This document shows, one piece after another, positions 36,054-45,797 of a stretch of DNA of 64,000 bases. How positions within the stretch are numbered: position 1 is the stretch's first letter; each line of letters begins with the position of its first letter. A program made the translations under genes and the position numbers. This stretch comes from Acidovorax sp. sic0104 (GTDB lineage: Bacteria; Pseudomonadota; Gammaproteobacteria; Burkholderiales; Burkholderiaceae_C): NCBI RefSeq assembly GCF_019219095.1, contig NZ_JAHUWH010000004.1, positions 248,001 through 312,000 on the forward strand, given 5' to 3'. Below the pieces are notes generated by a model. The model was given only the letters and a program-made list of their open reading frames with translations, searched no databases and was not told the DNA's origin.

Positions 36054-37148
36054 ATGAGCCTCCAATGCGGCATCGTGGGCCTGCCCAACGTCGGCAAGTC
36101 CACCCTCTTCAACGCGCTGACCAAGGCTGGCATCGCCGCCGAGAACTACCCGTTTTGCACGATCGAGCCCAACACCGGCGTCGTGGAAGTGCCCGATCCG
36201 CGCCTGCAAAAGCTCGCTGAGGTCGTCTCGCCCGAGCGCGTGGTCCCCGCCATCGTCGAGTTCGTGGACATTGCCGGCCTGGTGGCCGGTGCCTCCAAGG
36301 GCGAAGGCCTGGGCAACCAGTTCCTGGCCCATATCCGCGAAACCGACGCCATCGTGAACGTGGTGCGCTGCTTTGAAGACCCGAACGTGATCCACGTGGC
36401 CGGCCGCGTGGACCCGATCGCCGACATCGAGGTCATCCAGACCGAACTGTGCCTGGCAGACCTCGCCACCGTCGAGAAGGCCCTGAATCGCTACAGCAAG
36501 GCTGCCAAGTCGGGCAACGACAAGGAAGCTGCCAAGATTGTCTCGCTGCTCACGCCCATCCAGGCTGCGCTCGACCAGGGCAAGCCCGCCCGCAGCATCG
36601 CGGTCAGCAAGGAAGATGCGCCACTGCTCAAGCAGTTCTGCCTGATCACCGCCAAGCCCGCGATGTTCGTGGGCAACGTGAGCGAAGACGGGTTCGAGAA
36701 CAACCCGCTGCTTGACCGCCTCAAGGAATACGCTGCCGCCCAGGGTGCGCCGGTGGTGGCGATCTGCGCCAAGATCGAAGCCGAGATGGCCGAGATGAGC
36801 GACGAGGACCGCGACATGTTCCTGCAGGAGATGGGTCTCGAAGAACCCGGCCTGAACCGCCTGATCCGCGCAGGCTTCAGCCTGCTGGGCCTGCAGACGT
36901 ATTTCACGGCGGGCGTGAAGGAAGTGCGCGCCTGGACCATCCACGTCGGTGACACCGCGCCCCAGGCGGCGGGCGTGATCCACGGCGACTTCGAGCGCGG
37001 CTTCATCCGTGCGCAGACCATCGCTTTCGACGACTACATCCACTACAAGGGTGAGCAGGGCGCGAAGGACGCCGGCAAGATGCGCGCGGAAGGCAAGGAG
37101 TACGTGGTCAAGGACGGCGACGTGCTCAACTTCCTGTTCAATGTGTGA
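36054..37148 (+). CDS. ychF: YchF, ribosome-binding Obg-family ATPase
   Basis: 364 residues, the usual length. Obg-type P-loop [20 protein letters not shown], switch region [13 protein letters not shown]3 region [20 protein letters not shown], coiled-coil insertion (about 135-200) and C-terminal TGS domain ([20 protein letters not shown] ... [15 protein letters not shown]). YchF prefers ATP and associates with ribosomes, with roles in redox-stress response and start-codon fidelity. A GC-rich repeat element starts at its stop codon. Confidence 0.97.
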   Translation: MSLQCGIVGLPNVGKSTLFNALTKAGIAAENYPFCTIEPNTGVVEVPDPRLQKLAEVVSPERVVPAIVEFVDIAGLVAGASKGEGLGNQFLAHIRETDAIVNVVRCFEDPNVIHVAGRVDPIADIEVIQTELCLADLATVEKALNRYSKAAKSGNDKEAAKIVSLLTPIQAALDQGKPARSIAVSKEDAPLLKQFCLITAKPAMFVGNVSEDGFENNPLLDRLKEYAAAQGAPVVAICAKIEAEMAEMSDEDRDMFLQEMGLEEPGLNRLIRAGFSLLGLQTYFTAGVKEVRAWTIHVGDTAPQAAGVIHGDFERGFIRAQTIAFDDYIHYKGEQGAKDAGKMRAEGKEYVVKDGDVLNFLFNV

Positions 37149-37345
37149 CACCCCCCTGAGCCGCTGCGCGGCTCGGTGCTGGCCGCCAGAGGCGGCAGCT
37201 CTTCAGGCCGTCCAAGCCTGCACAGGCAGGCTTGGAGCCGCGGCCCTCAGCCCCCGCTCTCGCATTGCTGCGCAATGCGGGCAGGGGGACGACGCCGGTG
37301 GCCTGGCGGAGCCAGTTCCACGGCGTCCGCTGAGGTTGGCGCGCG
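37146..37345 (+). repeat. GC-rich post-stop intergenic repeat, long copy
   Basis: It begins at the ychF TGA with ACCCCCCTGAG-like sequence and ends with GACGACGCCGGTGGCCTGGCGGAGCCAGTTCCACGGCG. Both ends match the element at 63385. The middle is longer than in that copy and includes nested hairpins: CCAAGCCTG (37212-37220) with CAGGCTTGG (37227-37235), and GCATTG with CAATGC at 37262-37278. Together with the AT-rich repeat at 37377 it fills the 309-bp gap before rarD, which has no gene. Confidence 0.65.
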
Positions 37346-37376
37346 CCAGTTTTGTGCGCAGCGCCATGGGTCAATG

Positions 37377-37440
37377 ATTTCAATAAAAAATGCCGCTAAT
37401 GCAGGCAGGTGAAGCGGCAATAGCTATGTTTCTGATAGCT
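37377..37440 (-). repeat. AT-rich double-hairpin intergenic repeat, copy C
   Basis: On the minus strand it runs AGCTAT-cagaaac-ATAGCT (first hairpin), TTGCCGCTT...TTAGCGGCA (second hairpin) and TTTTTTATTGAAAT. The same layout and many identical bases are found at 42524, 46606 and 63521. It ends 17 bp before the rarD start on the other strand. Confidence 0.75.
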
Positions 37441-37457
37441 AAGCCGGGTTTGTTGCC

Positions 37458-38342
37458 ATGAACCCCGGAATCCTCTACGCCGCGCTGGCCTATGTCGCCT
37501 GGGGCCTGTTCCCGCTGTACTTCAAGCAGGTGGCCGATGTGCCCTCGCTGGAGGTCGTGATGCACCGCACCCTGTGGTCGCTGGTGTTCGTGCTGGTGGT
37601 GCTGCTGGTGCGCCGCCAATGGGTCTGGATGGGCACCGTGCTGCACCAGCCGCGCGTGCTGGCGGCATTTGCGCTGTCAGCAGTGCTGCTCTCGGGCAAC
37701 TGGCTCACCTATGTGTGGGCGGTGCAAAACCAGCACGTGGTGGATGCCAGCCTGGGCTACTTCATTCTGCCGTTGGTGAATGTGGCGCTGGGTTTCGTCT
37801 TTCTGCACGAGCGGCCCCGCGCCGGGCAGTGGTTGGCGGTGGCAGTGGCTGCAGCGGGCGTGCTCTGGCTCACCGTGCAGGCCGGACGGCTGCCCTGGAT
37901 CGCGCTGGTGCTTGCATCGAGCTTTGGTTTCTACGGACTGCTGCGCAAGGTGGCTTCGCTGGGCGCCTTGGAGGGGTTGGCGCTGGAGACGATGATGCTC
38001 GCCCCCCTCGCCGCCGTCGTGCTGGGCTGGTGGGCCTGGCAGGGCCAGGGGGCGATGGTGCAGGGAGACGGCGCCACGTTGGGCTGGCTTCTGGTGGCAG
38101 GGCCCCTCACTGCCGTGCCGCTGCTGCTCTTCGCGGCCGGCGCGCGGCTGATTCCCATGTCCACCTTGGGCATCTTGCAGTACATATCGCCCAGCCTGCA
38201 GTTCGCGCTGGGCGTGTGGGTGTTTCACGAAGTCTTCGACCCGGCACGTCTGGTGGGTTTTGTGCTGATCTGGGCGGCGCTTTGCGTCTATTCTGCTGAA
38301 GGTTGGTGGTCAGCGCACAGGGCGGAAGCTGCAAGCCTATGA
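37458..38342 (+). CDS. rarD: RarD-type EamA/DMT-family transporter
   Basis: 294 residues with about ten hydrophobic helices in two EamA-like halves, starting MNPGILYAALAYVAWGLFPLYFK, the usual RarD opening. RarD was named for chloramphenicol resistance in Pseudomonas, but most members export small metabolites; the substrate is unknown. Conserved features: MHRTLWSL near residue 35 and SLGYFILPLVNVALGFVFLHE near 97. No Shine-Dalgarno is obvious; the start lies just beyond a repeat element. Confidence 0.9.
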   Translation: MNPGILYAALAYVAWGLFPLYFKQVADVPSLEVVMHRTLWSLVFVLVVLLVRRQWVWMGTVLHQPRVLAAFALSAVLLSGNWLTYVWAVQNQHVVDASLGYFILPLVNVALGFVFLHERPRAGQWLAVAVAAAGVLWLTVQAGRLPWIALVLASSFGFYGLLRKVASLGALEGLALETMMLAPLAAVVLGWWAWQGQGAMVQGDGATLGWLLVAGPLTAVPLLLFAAGARLIPMSTLGILQYISPSLQFALGVWVFHEVFDPARLVGFVLIWAALCVYSAEGWWSAHRAEAASL

Positions 38343-38550
38343 TTCCGCGAGATGCAGCGTACGGCTGCATCCTCTGTTTTCTCACTGTGCAAGCCTGGTG
38401 CGCTACTGGAAAACACGGGTTGGCGCACTGTCAGTTCTGCGTAAGATGCGCGGGGCCCGCCACATGCGGTCCAACTGAAGGCCCGCGCATTCCGCATCTC
38501 CCATTGGATTCCGCCCACCGAACAAACCGAGGCCCAACGCCCGCCCCCGC

Positions 38551-39789
38551 ATGTTTTTTGGACGCAAGAATCCGTTCTCTCCCACGGATGCCTTTCCACT
38601 GTCCGACGCCGTCATGGAGTTTCATGATTCGTCTTCGGCGGCGGTGCGTCCGGGACGGCGTGCCATGGATGGCCTGGGTCCGCAGGGCGGGCGCGGTGCC
38701 AGCGCCGCCCAGCAGTGGCTGCAAGTGCTGGGGTTGATCGGTGCATACGCTTTGGCATTGGGGGGCTTCTACGCGCTGGGCGCGGTGGATGCCCAGGTGC
38801 TCGCCGTGCTGGCAGGGCTCGCCGGGCTGAGCTGCCTGGCCTTTTGGGGAGTTTTTGCCATCGGTTGGCATCAGAAGCTGCGCCACAGGCACCTGAAACT
38901 GGCCATCGTGGCCACTGGCCTGGGCTGCATGCTCGTGCTGTTCTATCTGGCACCCGTCACGCAGATCCTGTTGGCCCCGTTTGCCTTCGTCGCGGTGGCC
39001 TATGGCACCTTCACCATTCCCCGCCGCACGCTGCTGGGCCTGGCCGCCTGCCTGCTGGCACTGTATGCCGGGGTCGTCGCGCTGCACTACATGCAGCAGC
39101 GCAATGCAGCGCTGCTGCGGCTGGAGGCGCTGCACGGGCTGGCCTTGCTGGTGGCGCTGCCGGCCTTCATCCTTCTGATGGGCAGGGTACAGCGCCTGTA
39201 CCGCAGCCTCTACCATGCCGGCCGGAAAATCAAGAACATCCAGGAGGACGCGCAGCGCGACCCACTGGTCGGCTGCTTCAACCGGCGCTACGTGCTGGCC
39301 GCGCTCGAGGAGCAAAAGCAGCTCGCCGACGAAAGCGGCATCCCGCTGTGCCTGGCGGTGCTGGACATCGACCACTTCAAACGCATCAACGATGAGCTGG
39401 GCCACCTGGGTGGCGATGAGGTGCTGCGCACGTTCGCGCGCATCGCGCAGCAGGGCGTGCGCGGCGGCGATGTGTTCGGGCGCTATGGCGGCGAGGAGTT
39501 CTTGCTGATCTTCCCCGCGACCTCGCTGCTGCCGGCGCTCAACACCTGCGAGCGCATCCGCGCGCAGGTCGAGTCGCACGCCTGGAGCGGCCTGCTCAAG
39601 GGTCGGGTGACGGTGTCGATCGGCGTCACCCGGTATGTACTGGGCGAGTCGGTGCTCGAATTCTTCTCGCGCGCCGACACCGCCATGTACATGGCCAAGG
39701 AGGGGGGGCGCAACCAGGTGGTGGTGGAGGAGCCCGTTGCCAAGGGTGACTCCCTCCTGCCGGAGTCCAGCGCCCATTCGTCCCTGTAG
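38551..39789 (+). CDS. Membrane diguanylate cyclase (GGDEF domain)
   Basis: 412 residues. Six or so hydrophobic helices (about 57-215) of an MASE-like sensor region, a short coiled coil (YHAGRKIKNIQEDAQRDPLVGC) and a GGDEF domain with active site GRYGGEEFLLIF. The inhibitory I-site RGGD lies five residues before the GGEEF, so feedback inhibition by c-di-GMP is expected. DIDHFKRINDELGHLGGDEVL carries metal and substrate residues. No EAL domain. The start at 38551 lacks a good Shine-Dalgarno; ATG 38614 is an alternative. The 208-bp upstream gap shows no other gene. It is convergent with yqaA, 8 bp apart. Confidence 0.93.
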   Translation: MFFGRKNPFSPTDAFPLSDAVMEFHDSSSAAVRPGRRAMDGLGPQGGRGASAAQQWLQVLGLIGAYALALGGFYALGAVDAQVLAVLAGLAGLSCLAFWGVFAIGWHQKLRHRHLKLAIVATGLGCMLVLFYLAPVTQILLAPFAFVAVAYGTFTIPRRTLLGLAACLLALYAGVVALHYMQQRNAALLRLEALHGLALLVALPAFILLMGRVQRLYRSLYHAGRKIKNIQEDAQRDPLVGCFNRRYVLAALEEQKQLADESGIPLCLAVLDIDHFKRINDELGHLGGDEVLRTFARIAQQGVRGGDVFGRYGGEEFLLIFPATSLLPALNTCERIRAQVESHAWSGLLKGRVTVSIGVTRYVLGESVLEFFSRADTAMYMAKEGGRNQVVVEEPVAKGDSLLPESSAHSSL

Positions 39790-39797
39790 CGTGCCGG

Positions 39798-40280
39798 TCA
39801 GTGGCCGAGCTGGCCCGGCATGAAGTGCAGCAGCACGCTGGTCATGACCAGGTAGCGCATGAATTTTCCAATGGCCATGTAGGCCAGGCAGGGCCAGAAC
39901 GGCAGCTTGAGCCATCCCGCCACCGCGCACAGCGGGTCGCCAACGACCGGCAGCCAGCTCATCAAGCAGGCACGGGCGCCAAAACGTTCCAGCCACGCCA
40001 GTGCACGCACGTTGGTCGTGCTGCCGCGCGCCTTGTCCACGGCCTTGTGGGCGCCCAGGCCCATCCACCAGCTCACGCCGCCGCCCAAGGTGTTGCCGGC
40101 CGTGGCAACGAGGATCGCCGGCCAGAACAGCTCGGGGTTGAGCTTGATCAGGCCGAACACCGCGGGTTCCGAGCCCAACGGGAGCAGGGTGGCCGATATG
40201 AGCGAGACGATGAACACGGTGCTCAGGCCGAACTGCGGCAGCGCAAGCCATTCGAGCAACTGTTGCATCCATATTTCCAT
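39798..40280 (-). CDS. yqaA: YqaA/DedA-type small membrane protein
   Basis: 160 residues with about four hydrophobic helices. The family motif region EPAVFGLIKLNPELFWPAIL and the Gly-rich ATAGNTLGGGVSWWMG are like YqaA and the VTT/DedA superfamily, which includes lipid scramblase-like transporters. RFGARACLMSWLPVVGDPLCAVAG is the conserved re-entrant region. The function is unproven. Start at 40280; Met5 (40268) is possible. Confidence 0.87.
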   Translation of the reverse strand: MEIWMQQLLEWLALPQFGLSTVFIVSLISATLLPLGSEPAVFGLIKLNPELFWPAILVATAGNTLGGGVSWWMGLGAHKAVDKARGSTTNVRALAWLERFGARACLMSWLPVVGDPLCAVAGWLKLPFWPCLAYMAIGKFMRYLVMTSVLLHFMPGQLGH

Positions 40281-40471
40281 AGCGCCGAAGTGTAGGGTGG
40301 CAAAACGGGCTTTCGCGCTCGTGGGGGCGCTGTCCTACGCAGGGCTGCGGCATCCTCGCATGCCGGGCAAGGGGTGCGATTTGTATCGTGAAGCAACACG
40401 GTGCCCTCAAACCTCCCTGTTTGAACCTGCTTGACCTCGTTCATGAGGGCACCGACGTCAGGAGACCTGCC

Positions 40472-41077
40472 ATGCCCCAAACCCCCCTGTCTTTCTTCCG
40501 ATCGCCCGTAGTCTGCGGCGGAGGCCGCTGTGCGACGGTGATGGCGGGCACGCGCTGGTCATCGGTGGCCACTGCGGTGCTTCTGGCGGCGTGTGTCCAC
40601 AGCCCGCAGGCGGCGGTGCAGACCACTGCGGAGCCATTGGTCTCCAAGACGGCAGCCGCTGAAGCACCCGCCCGGGGGTGCGCGGAGACGCCGGCCTCGC
40701 GCAGCGCGCTGCAGGGTATTGCGCAGGAGCTCAAGGCCCAGGGGCTTGCGTTTCGTGCGTCCTGCCAGGTGGTCCAGAGCCGCAGCGGGTGGGTTGTGCA
40801 GGTCCGGGTGGTGGACGGCATGAAGGCAAGCCAGGTGGTGCGCGGGCCGTTGGCCGACGGCCACGATGTGGACATGGGCACGCCGCCCGGCGTGGAGCTG
40901 GCGGGCGCGCAGTTGGGCGCCCAGGGGTTTTCACCCGACGTGCAGCACAACCGCGACTGGCTGCGCGGCCTGATGGCCCGCCACCAATTCGACAACCTGC
41001 CCACCGCATGGTGGCATTTCGCGCAGCGCGGGGCATCGCCTGCGTCCGCATCCGACACCGATCTCGCGGCGCGGTGA
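40472..41077 (+). CDS. Lipoprotein resembling M15D (VanX-like) dipeptidase but lacking catalytic residues
   Basis: 201 residues from ATG 40472, which has AGGAG 8-12 nt upstream. A second start at 40541 would give a textbook lipoprotein signal, MAGTRWSSVATAVLLAAC (lipidated Cys 41 in the longer form). The C-terminal 70 residues match the end of D-Ala-D-Ala dipeptidases: VDMGTP..., HNRDWLRGLMARHQFDNLP and the WWHF motif. But the catalytic Glu of EWWH is Ala (A179), and the upstream zinc motif SxHxxGxAxD is replaced by SRSGWVVQV, losing His and Asp. So it is probably a non-enzymatic relative. The similarity is from memory and needs a profile search. Confidence 0.7.
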   Translation: MPQTPLSFFRSPVVCGGGRCATVMAGTRWSSVATAVLLAACVHSPQAAVQTTAEPLVSKTAAAEAPARGCAETPASRSALQGIAQELKAQGLAFRASCQVVQSRSGWVVQVRVVDGMKASQVVRGPLADGHDVDMGTPPGVELAGAQLGAQGFSPDVQHNRDWLRGLMARHQFDNLPTAWWHFAQRGASPASASDTDLAAR

Positions 41078-41175
41078 GCGCTGGGCGCCGGGGCGGGTAG
41101 CGTGGCGGCAGCTTGGCCGCCGGCGGTTCCGTTGTCACGGGGCGGAACATTTCATTTGCTGAAATTTTGAGCAGG

Positions 41176-41181
41176 TACAAT
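41176..41181 (+). promoter_or_regulatory. Putative -10 element (TACAAT) of dusB-fis
   Basis: TACAAT in GCAGGTACAATCCC, 47 nt before dusB. An upstream TTGCTG (41156-41161) is only 14 bp away, too close for an ideal -35. The AT-rich stretch ACATTTCATTTGCTGAAATTTTGA precedes it. Confidence 0.4.
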
Positions 41182-41228
41182 CCCGCCTCCTTTTTCAGCA
41201 TTCGCTGTCGCCCTCCCGCACCCCTCCC

Positions 41229-42275
41229 ATGCACATCGGCCACATTCCTTTGGCGAACCGGTTGTTCGTCGCCCCGATGGCGGGCGTCACGGACCGGCCG
41301 TTCCGCCAGTTGTGCAAGGCGCTGGGCGCGGGTTATGCGGTCAGCGAGATGGTGACCTCGCGCAAGGACCTGTGGAACAGCCTCAAGACCTCGCGCCGGG
41401 CCAACCATGAGGGGGAGCCCGGGCCGATTGCCGTGCAGATCGCCGGCACCGAGGCGCAGATGATGGCCGAGGCCGCGGTCTACAACGTGGAGCGTGGCGC
41501 GCAGATCATCGACATCAACATGGGCTGCCCCGCGAAAAAGGTCTGCAACAAATGGGCGGGCTCCGCCCTGATGCAGAACGAGGCCCTGGCGGTGGAGATC
41601 GCTGAAGCGGTGGTGCAGGCCTGCGCGCCCTTCAACGTGCCCGTCACGCTGAAGATGCGCACCGGCTGGTGCCAGGAGCACAAGAACGCGGTGCAGCTCG
41701 CCCGCGCTTTCGAGGGCGTGGGCATCCAGATGCTGACCGTGCACGGCCGCACGCGCGAGCAGGGCTACAAGGGCCATGCGGAGTACGACACCATCGCGGC
41801 GGTGAAGGCCGCCGTGAAGGTGCCCGTGGTGGCCAACGGCGACATCACCTCGCCCGAAAAGGCGCGCGACGTGCTGGCCGCCACCGGGGCCGACGCGATC
41901 ATGATCGGCCGCGCCGCCCAGGGCCGGCCATGGATCTTCCGCGAGATCGGCCACTTCCTGGCCACGGGCGAGCACCTGGCGCCACCGCTGGTGGCGGAGG
42001 TGCGGCGCCTGCTGCTGGACCACCTGCACGACCACTACAGCCTGTACGGCGAACTGACCGGGGTGCGCAGTGCGCGCAAGCACATTGCCTGGTACCTGCG
42101 CGCGCTGCCGGGCGGCGAGGCCTTCAGGCAACACATCAATACGATCGAAGACAGCGCCACGCAGTGGCAGGCCGTGGCCGACCACCTGGATGCCCTGGGG
42201 CAGCAGATGGACCGGCTGCCCGCCGCCACCGGCGTGAACGCCGACACAGAAGAACAAGAGGGAATGGCTGCATGA
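41229..42275 (+). CDS. dusB: DusB, tRNA-dihydrouridine synthase
   Basis: FMN enzyme reducing uridine to dihydrouridine in the tRNA D-loop (U17 in E. coli). 348 residues. It starts MHIGHIPLANRLFVAPMAGVTDRPFR. The catalytic Cys loop is INMGCPAKKVCNKWAGSALM and the FMN-phosphate site is MIGRAAQGRPWIFREI. The last 20 or so residues are hydrophilic. It overlaps fis by 4 bp (ATGA), the classic dusB-fis operon. Confidence 0.96.
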   Translation: MHIGHIPLANRLFVAPMAGVTDRPFRQLCKALGAGYAVSEMVTSRKDLWNSLKTSRRANHEGEPGPIAVQIAGTEAQMMAEAAVYNVERGAQIIDINMGCPAKKVCNKWAGSALMQNEALAVEIAEAVVQACAPFNVPVTLKMRTGWCQEHKNAVQLARAFEGVGIQMLTVHGRTREQGYKGHAEYDTIAAVKAAVKVPVVANGDITSPEKARDVLAATGADAIMIGRAAQGRPWIFREIGHFLATGEHLAPPLVAEVRRLLLDHLHDHYSLYGELTGVRSARKHIAWYLRALPGGEAFRQHINTIEDSATQWQAVADHLDALGQQMDRLPAATGVNADTEEQEGMAA

Positions 42276-42505
42276 GCAAGAAACACATAGAAGAATGCGT
42301 GCGCGAAAGCCTGCAAGGCTACTTTCGCGACCTGGGCGGCGAGACGCCCGACGGCATGTACGACATGCTGGTGCGCGTGGTCGAGAAGCCGCTGCTGGAG
42401 GTGGTGATGACGCATGCCGACAACAACCAGTCCCGTGCCGCCGAATGGCTGGGGCTGAACCGCAACACCCTGCGCAAGAAGCTGGCCCTGCACAAGCTGC
42501 TGTAG
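42272..42505 (+). CDS. fis: Fis, nucleoid-associated DNA-binding protein
   Basis: 77 residues. Small DNA-bending protein regulating rRNA and many promoters. It starts MSKKHIEECVRESLQGYFRD, with N-terminal helices for dimerisation, and ends with the helix-turn-helix NNQSRAAEWLGLNRNTLRKKLALHKLL, typical of Fis. Coupled to dusB by ATGA overlap. Shorter than E. coli Fis (98) but normal for betaproteobacteria, which lack the flexible N-terminal arms. Confidence 0.95.
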   Translation: MSKKHIEECVRESLQGYFRDLGGETPDGMYDMLVRVVEKPLLEVVMTHADNNQSRAAEWLGLNRNTLRKKLALHKLL

Positions 42506-42523
42506 AGCACCGTGCACGCTGCT

Positions 42524-42585
42524 GCTATTAAATATGTAGCTGCTGGCGCTTGACCATCAAGTGCCAGACGCTGTTTTTATTCAAA
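42524..42585 (+). repeat. AT-rich double-hairpin intergenic repeat, copy A
   Basis: GCTATTAAATATGTAGC (first hairpin), TGCTGGCGCTTGACCATCAA-GTGCCAGACG (second hairpin) and TTTTTATTCAAA. It starts 18 bp after the fis stop and ends 20 bp before purH. The tail could also act as a T-rich terminator for dusB-fis, but the stem is imperfect. Confidence 0.7.
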
Positions 42586-42605
42586 CCCTGCCCTCCACCA
42601 CTGCC

Positions 42606-44219
42606 ATGAACGCACTCATCTCCGTCTCCGACAAGACCGGCATCGTCGAATTCGCCCAGGCCCTGCACGCGCTGGGCATCAAGCTCTTGTCCACCGGCGG
42701 CACCGCCAAGCTGCTGGCCGACCAGGGCCTGCCCGTGACCGAGGTGGCCGAGGTCACCCGGTTCCCCGAGATGCTGGACGGCCGCGTGAAGACGCTGCAC
42801 CCCAAGGTACACGGCGGCCTGCTGGCCCGCCGTGATGTCCCACAGCACATGGCTGCCTTGAAGGAACACGGCATCGACACCATCGACCTGCTGGTGGTCA
42901 ACCTGTACCCGTTCGAGTCCACCGTGGCCAAGGCCGGCTGCACGCTGGCCGACGCCATCGAGAACATCGACATCGGCGGCCCCGCCATGGTCCGCAGCGC
43001 GGCCAAGAACTGGAAGGACGTGGGCGTGCTGACCGACGCTTCGCAGTACCCCGCCGTGCTGGCCGAGCTCAAGGAAAAGGGCAAGCTCTCCGACAAGCTG
43101 CGCTTTTCCCTGTCGGTGGCAGCCTTCAACCGCATCGCCCAGTACGACGGCGCCATCAGCGACTACCTCTCGTCCGTCACGTTCGAGGAAGAAAAGCTGT
43201 CTGAAACCTACGTGCCCGCGCGCGCCCAGTTCGCCGGCCAGAGCAACGGCATCTTCACCAAGGTTCAGGATCTGCGCTACGGAGAAAACTCGCACCAGCA
43301 GGCCGCGCTGTACCGCGACCTGTACCCCGCCCCCGGCTCGCTGGTGACGGCCGAGCAGGTGCAGGGCAAGGAGCTGTCGTACAACAACATCGCCGACGCT
43401 GACGCGGCGTGGGAATGCGTCAAGAGCTTCGAGGCGCCCGCCTGCGTGATCGTCAAGCACGCCAACCCCTGCGGCGTGGCCGTGGGGCTGGACGCGCTCG
43501 ATGCGTACAGCAAGGCGTTCCAGACCGACCCCACCAGCGCGTTTGGCGGCATCATCGCCCTGAACCGCACGCTCGACGGCACGGCCGCCGCGCAGATCAG
43601 CAAGCAGTTCGTCGAAGTGCTGATGGCCCCGGACTTCACCGCCGAGGCGCTGGAAGTCTTCAAGGCCAAGGCCAACGTGCGCCTGCTCAAGATCGCGTTG
43701 CCACCGCACGCCAGCAAGACCGACAAGCTCACGGACTGGCAGCGCGGCCGCAACGCCATGGACGCCAAGCGCATCGGCTCGGGCCTGCTGCTGCAGACCG
43801 CCGACAACCATGAGCTGTCGCTGATCGACCTGAAGGTCGTGACCCAGAAGCAGCCCACGCTGGAGCAGCTGGAAGACCTGCTGTTCGCCTGGAAGGTGGC
43901 CAAGTACGTCAAGAGCAACGCCATCGTCTTCTGCAAGGGCGGCATGACCATGGGCGTGGGCGCCGGCCAGATGAGCCGCCTGGACTCCGCCCGCATCGCC
44001 AGCATCAAGGCCGGCCACGCCAACCTGAGCCTGCAGGGCACGGTGGTGGCCAGCGACGCGTTCTTCCCCTTCCGCGACGGCCTGGATGTGGTGGTGGATG
44101 CCGGCGCGACCTGCATCATCCAGCCCGGCGGCTCGATGCGCGACAACGAGGTCATCGACGCTGCGAACGAGCGCGGCGTGGCGATGGTGTTCAGCGGCGT
44201 GCGGCACTTCCGCCATTGA
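42606..44219 (+). CDS. purH: PurH, bifunctional AICAR transformylase/IMP cyclohydrolase
   Basis: Last two steps of de novo IMP synthesis. 537 residues from ATG 42606 ([20 protein letters not shown]). The N-terminal cyclohydrolase (MGS-like) domain includes [16 protein letters not shown] and [17 protein letters not shown]. The C-terminal transformylase includes [32 protein letters not shown] with catalytic Lys/His, and [17 protein letters not shown]. Normal length. Upstream in-frame codons to 42561 lie in the repeat and are not used. Confidence 0.97.
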   Translation: MNALISVSDKTGIVEFAQALHALGIKLLSTGGTAKLLADQGLPVTEVAEVTRFPEMLDGRVKTLHPKVHGGLLARRDVPQHMAALKEHGIDTIDLLVVNLYPFESTVAKAGCTLADAIENIDIGGPAMVRSAAKNWKDVGVLTDASQYPAVLAELKEKGKLSDKLRFSLSVAAFNRIAQYDGAISDYLSSVTFEEEKLSETYVPARAQFAGQSNGIFTKVQDLRYGENSHQQAALYRDLYPAPGSLVTAEQVQGKELSYNNIADADAAWECVKSFEAPACVIVKHANPCGVAVGLDALDAYSKAFQTDPTSAFGGIIALNRTLDGTAAAQISKQFVEVLMAPDFTAEALEVFKAKANVRLLKIALPPHASKTDKLTDWQRGRNAMDAKRIGSGLLLQTADNHELSLIDLKVVTQKQPTLEQLEDLLFAWKVAKYVKSNAIVFCKGGMTMGVGAGQMSRLDSARIASIKAGHANLSLQGTVVASDAFFPFRDGLDVVVDAGATCIIQPGGSMRDNEVIDAANERGVAMVFSGVRHFRH

Positions 44220-44299
44220 TGCGGCTGGCATTGTGCAAGTGAGTGAGGTGCCGGGCTGTCGGGCGCCGATGCCTGGCGCCGCAGCGGTGAGCGCACGTG

Positions 44300-44452
44300 A
44301 TGGCCTTACCTCCTACTGACGACGAAGAGCAGGACACTCCACGTCCGCGCTGGGTGGCGTGGGCGATTGGCCTGCTGGCCGCGGCCATTGCGCTGGGCAT
44401 GGCGAATCTGGCGTGGATGATGCTCACGGGCCGCCTCGGGCCCACGGCTTAG
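44300..44452 (+). CDS. Small single-helix membrane protein of unknown function
   Basis: A 50-residue frame: acidic N-terminus (MALPPTDDEEQDTPRPR), one hydrophobic helix (WVAWAIGLLAAAIALGMANLAWMM) and a short tail. A charged head followed by a clean membrane helix is unlikely by chance, but no Shine-Dalgarno is strong and I recognise no family. It lies 80 bp after purH and ends 44 bp before the convergent pobA stop. Confidence 0.5.
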   Translation: MALPPTDDEEQDTPRPRWVAWAIGLLAAAIALGMANLAWMMLTGRLGPTA

Positions 44453-44496
44453 ACCGACCGGATCAGTGTCTACGGCCTGAATCCCATCGGCAGTGC

Positions 44497-45732
<1,236 letters not shown>

Positions 45733-45734
45733 TC

Positions 45735-45788
45735 AATCGCACAGCGCGTCGTGCCGGTTGCGTGCGATTGGTGGCCGCCTTGTGCGAT
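45735..45788. promoter_or_regulatory. Candidate PobR operator between pobA and pobR
   Basis: AATCGCAC (45735-45742) and GTGCGATT (45762-45769) form an inverted pair with 19 bp between. A third copy GTGCGAT (45782-45788) repeats the second in direct orientation 20 bp on. PobR and PcaU of Acinetobacter bind a palindrome plus one direct repeat, a similar layout. The spacing here is wider than the Acinetobacter site. Confidence 0.6.
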
Positions 45789-45797
45789 CATCGCGCA

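Noticed and set aside
38431-40410. 659-codon minus-strand frame over the diguanylate cyclase
   Set aside because: Shadow frame; the plus strand has a complete GGDEF protein and yqaA is encoded in another minus frame.
42561-42605. Longer PurH starting at 42561
   Set aside because: The extra 15 codons lie in the repeat element and gap; [12 protein letters not shown] is the conserved start.
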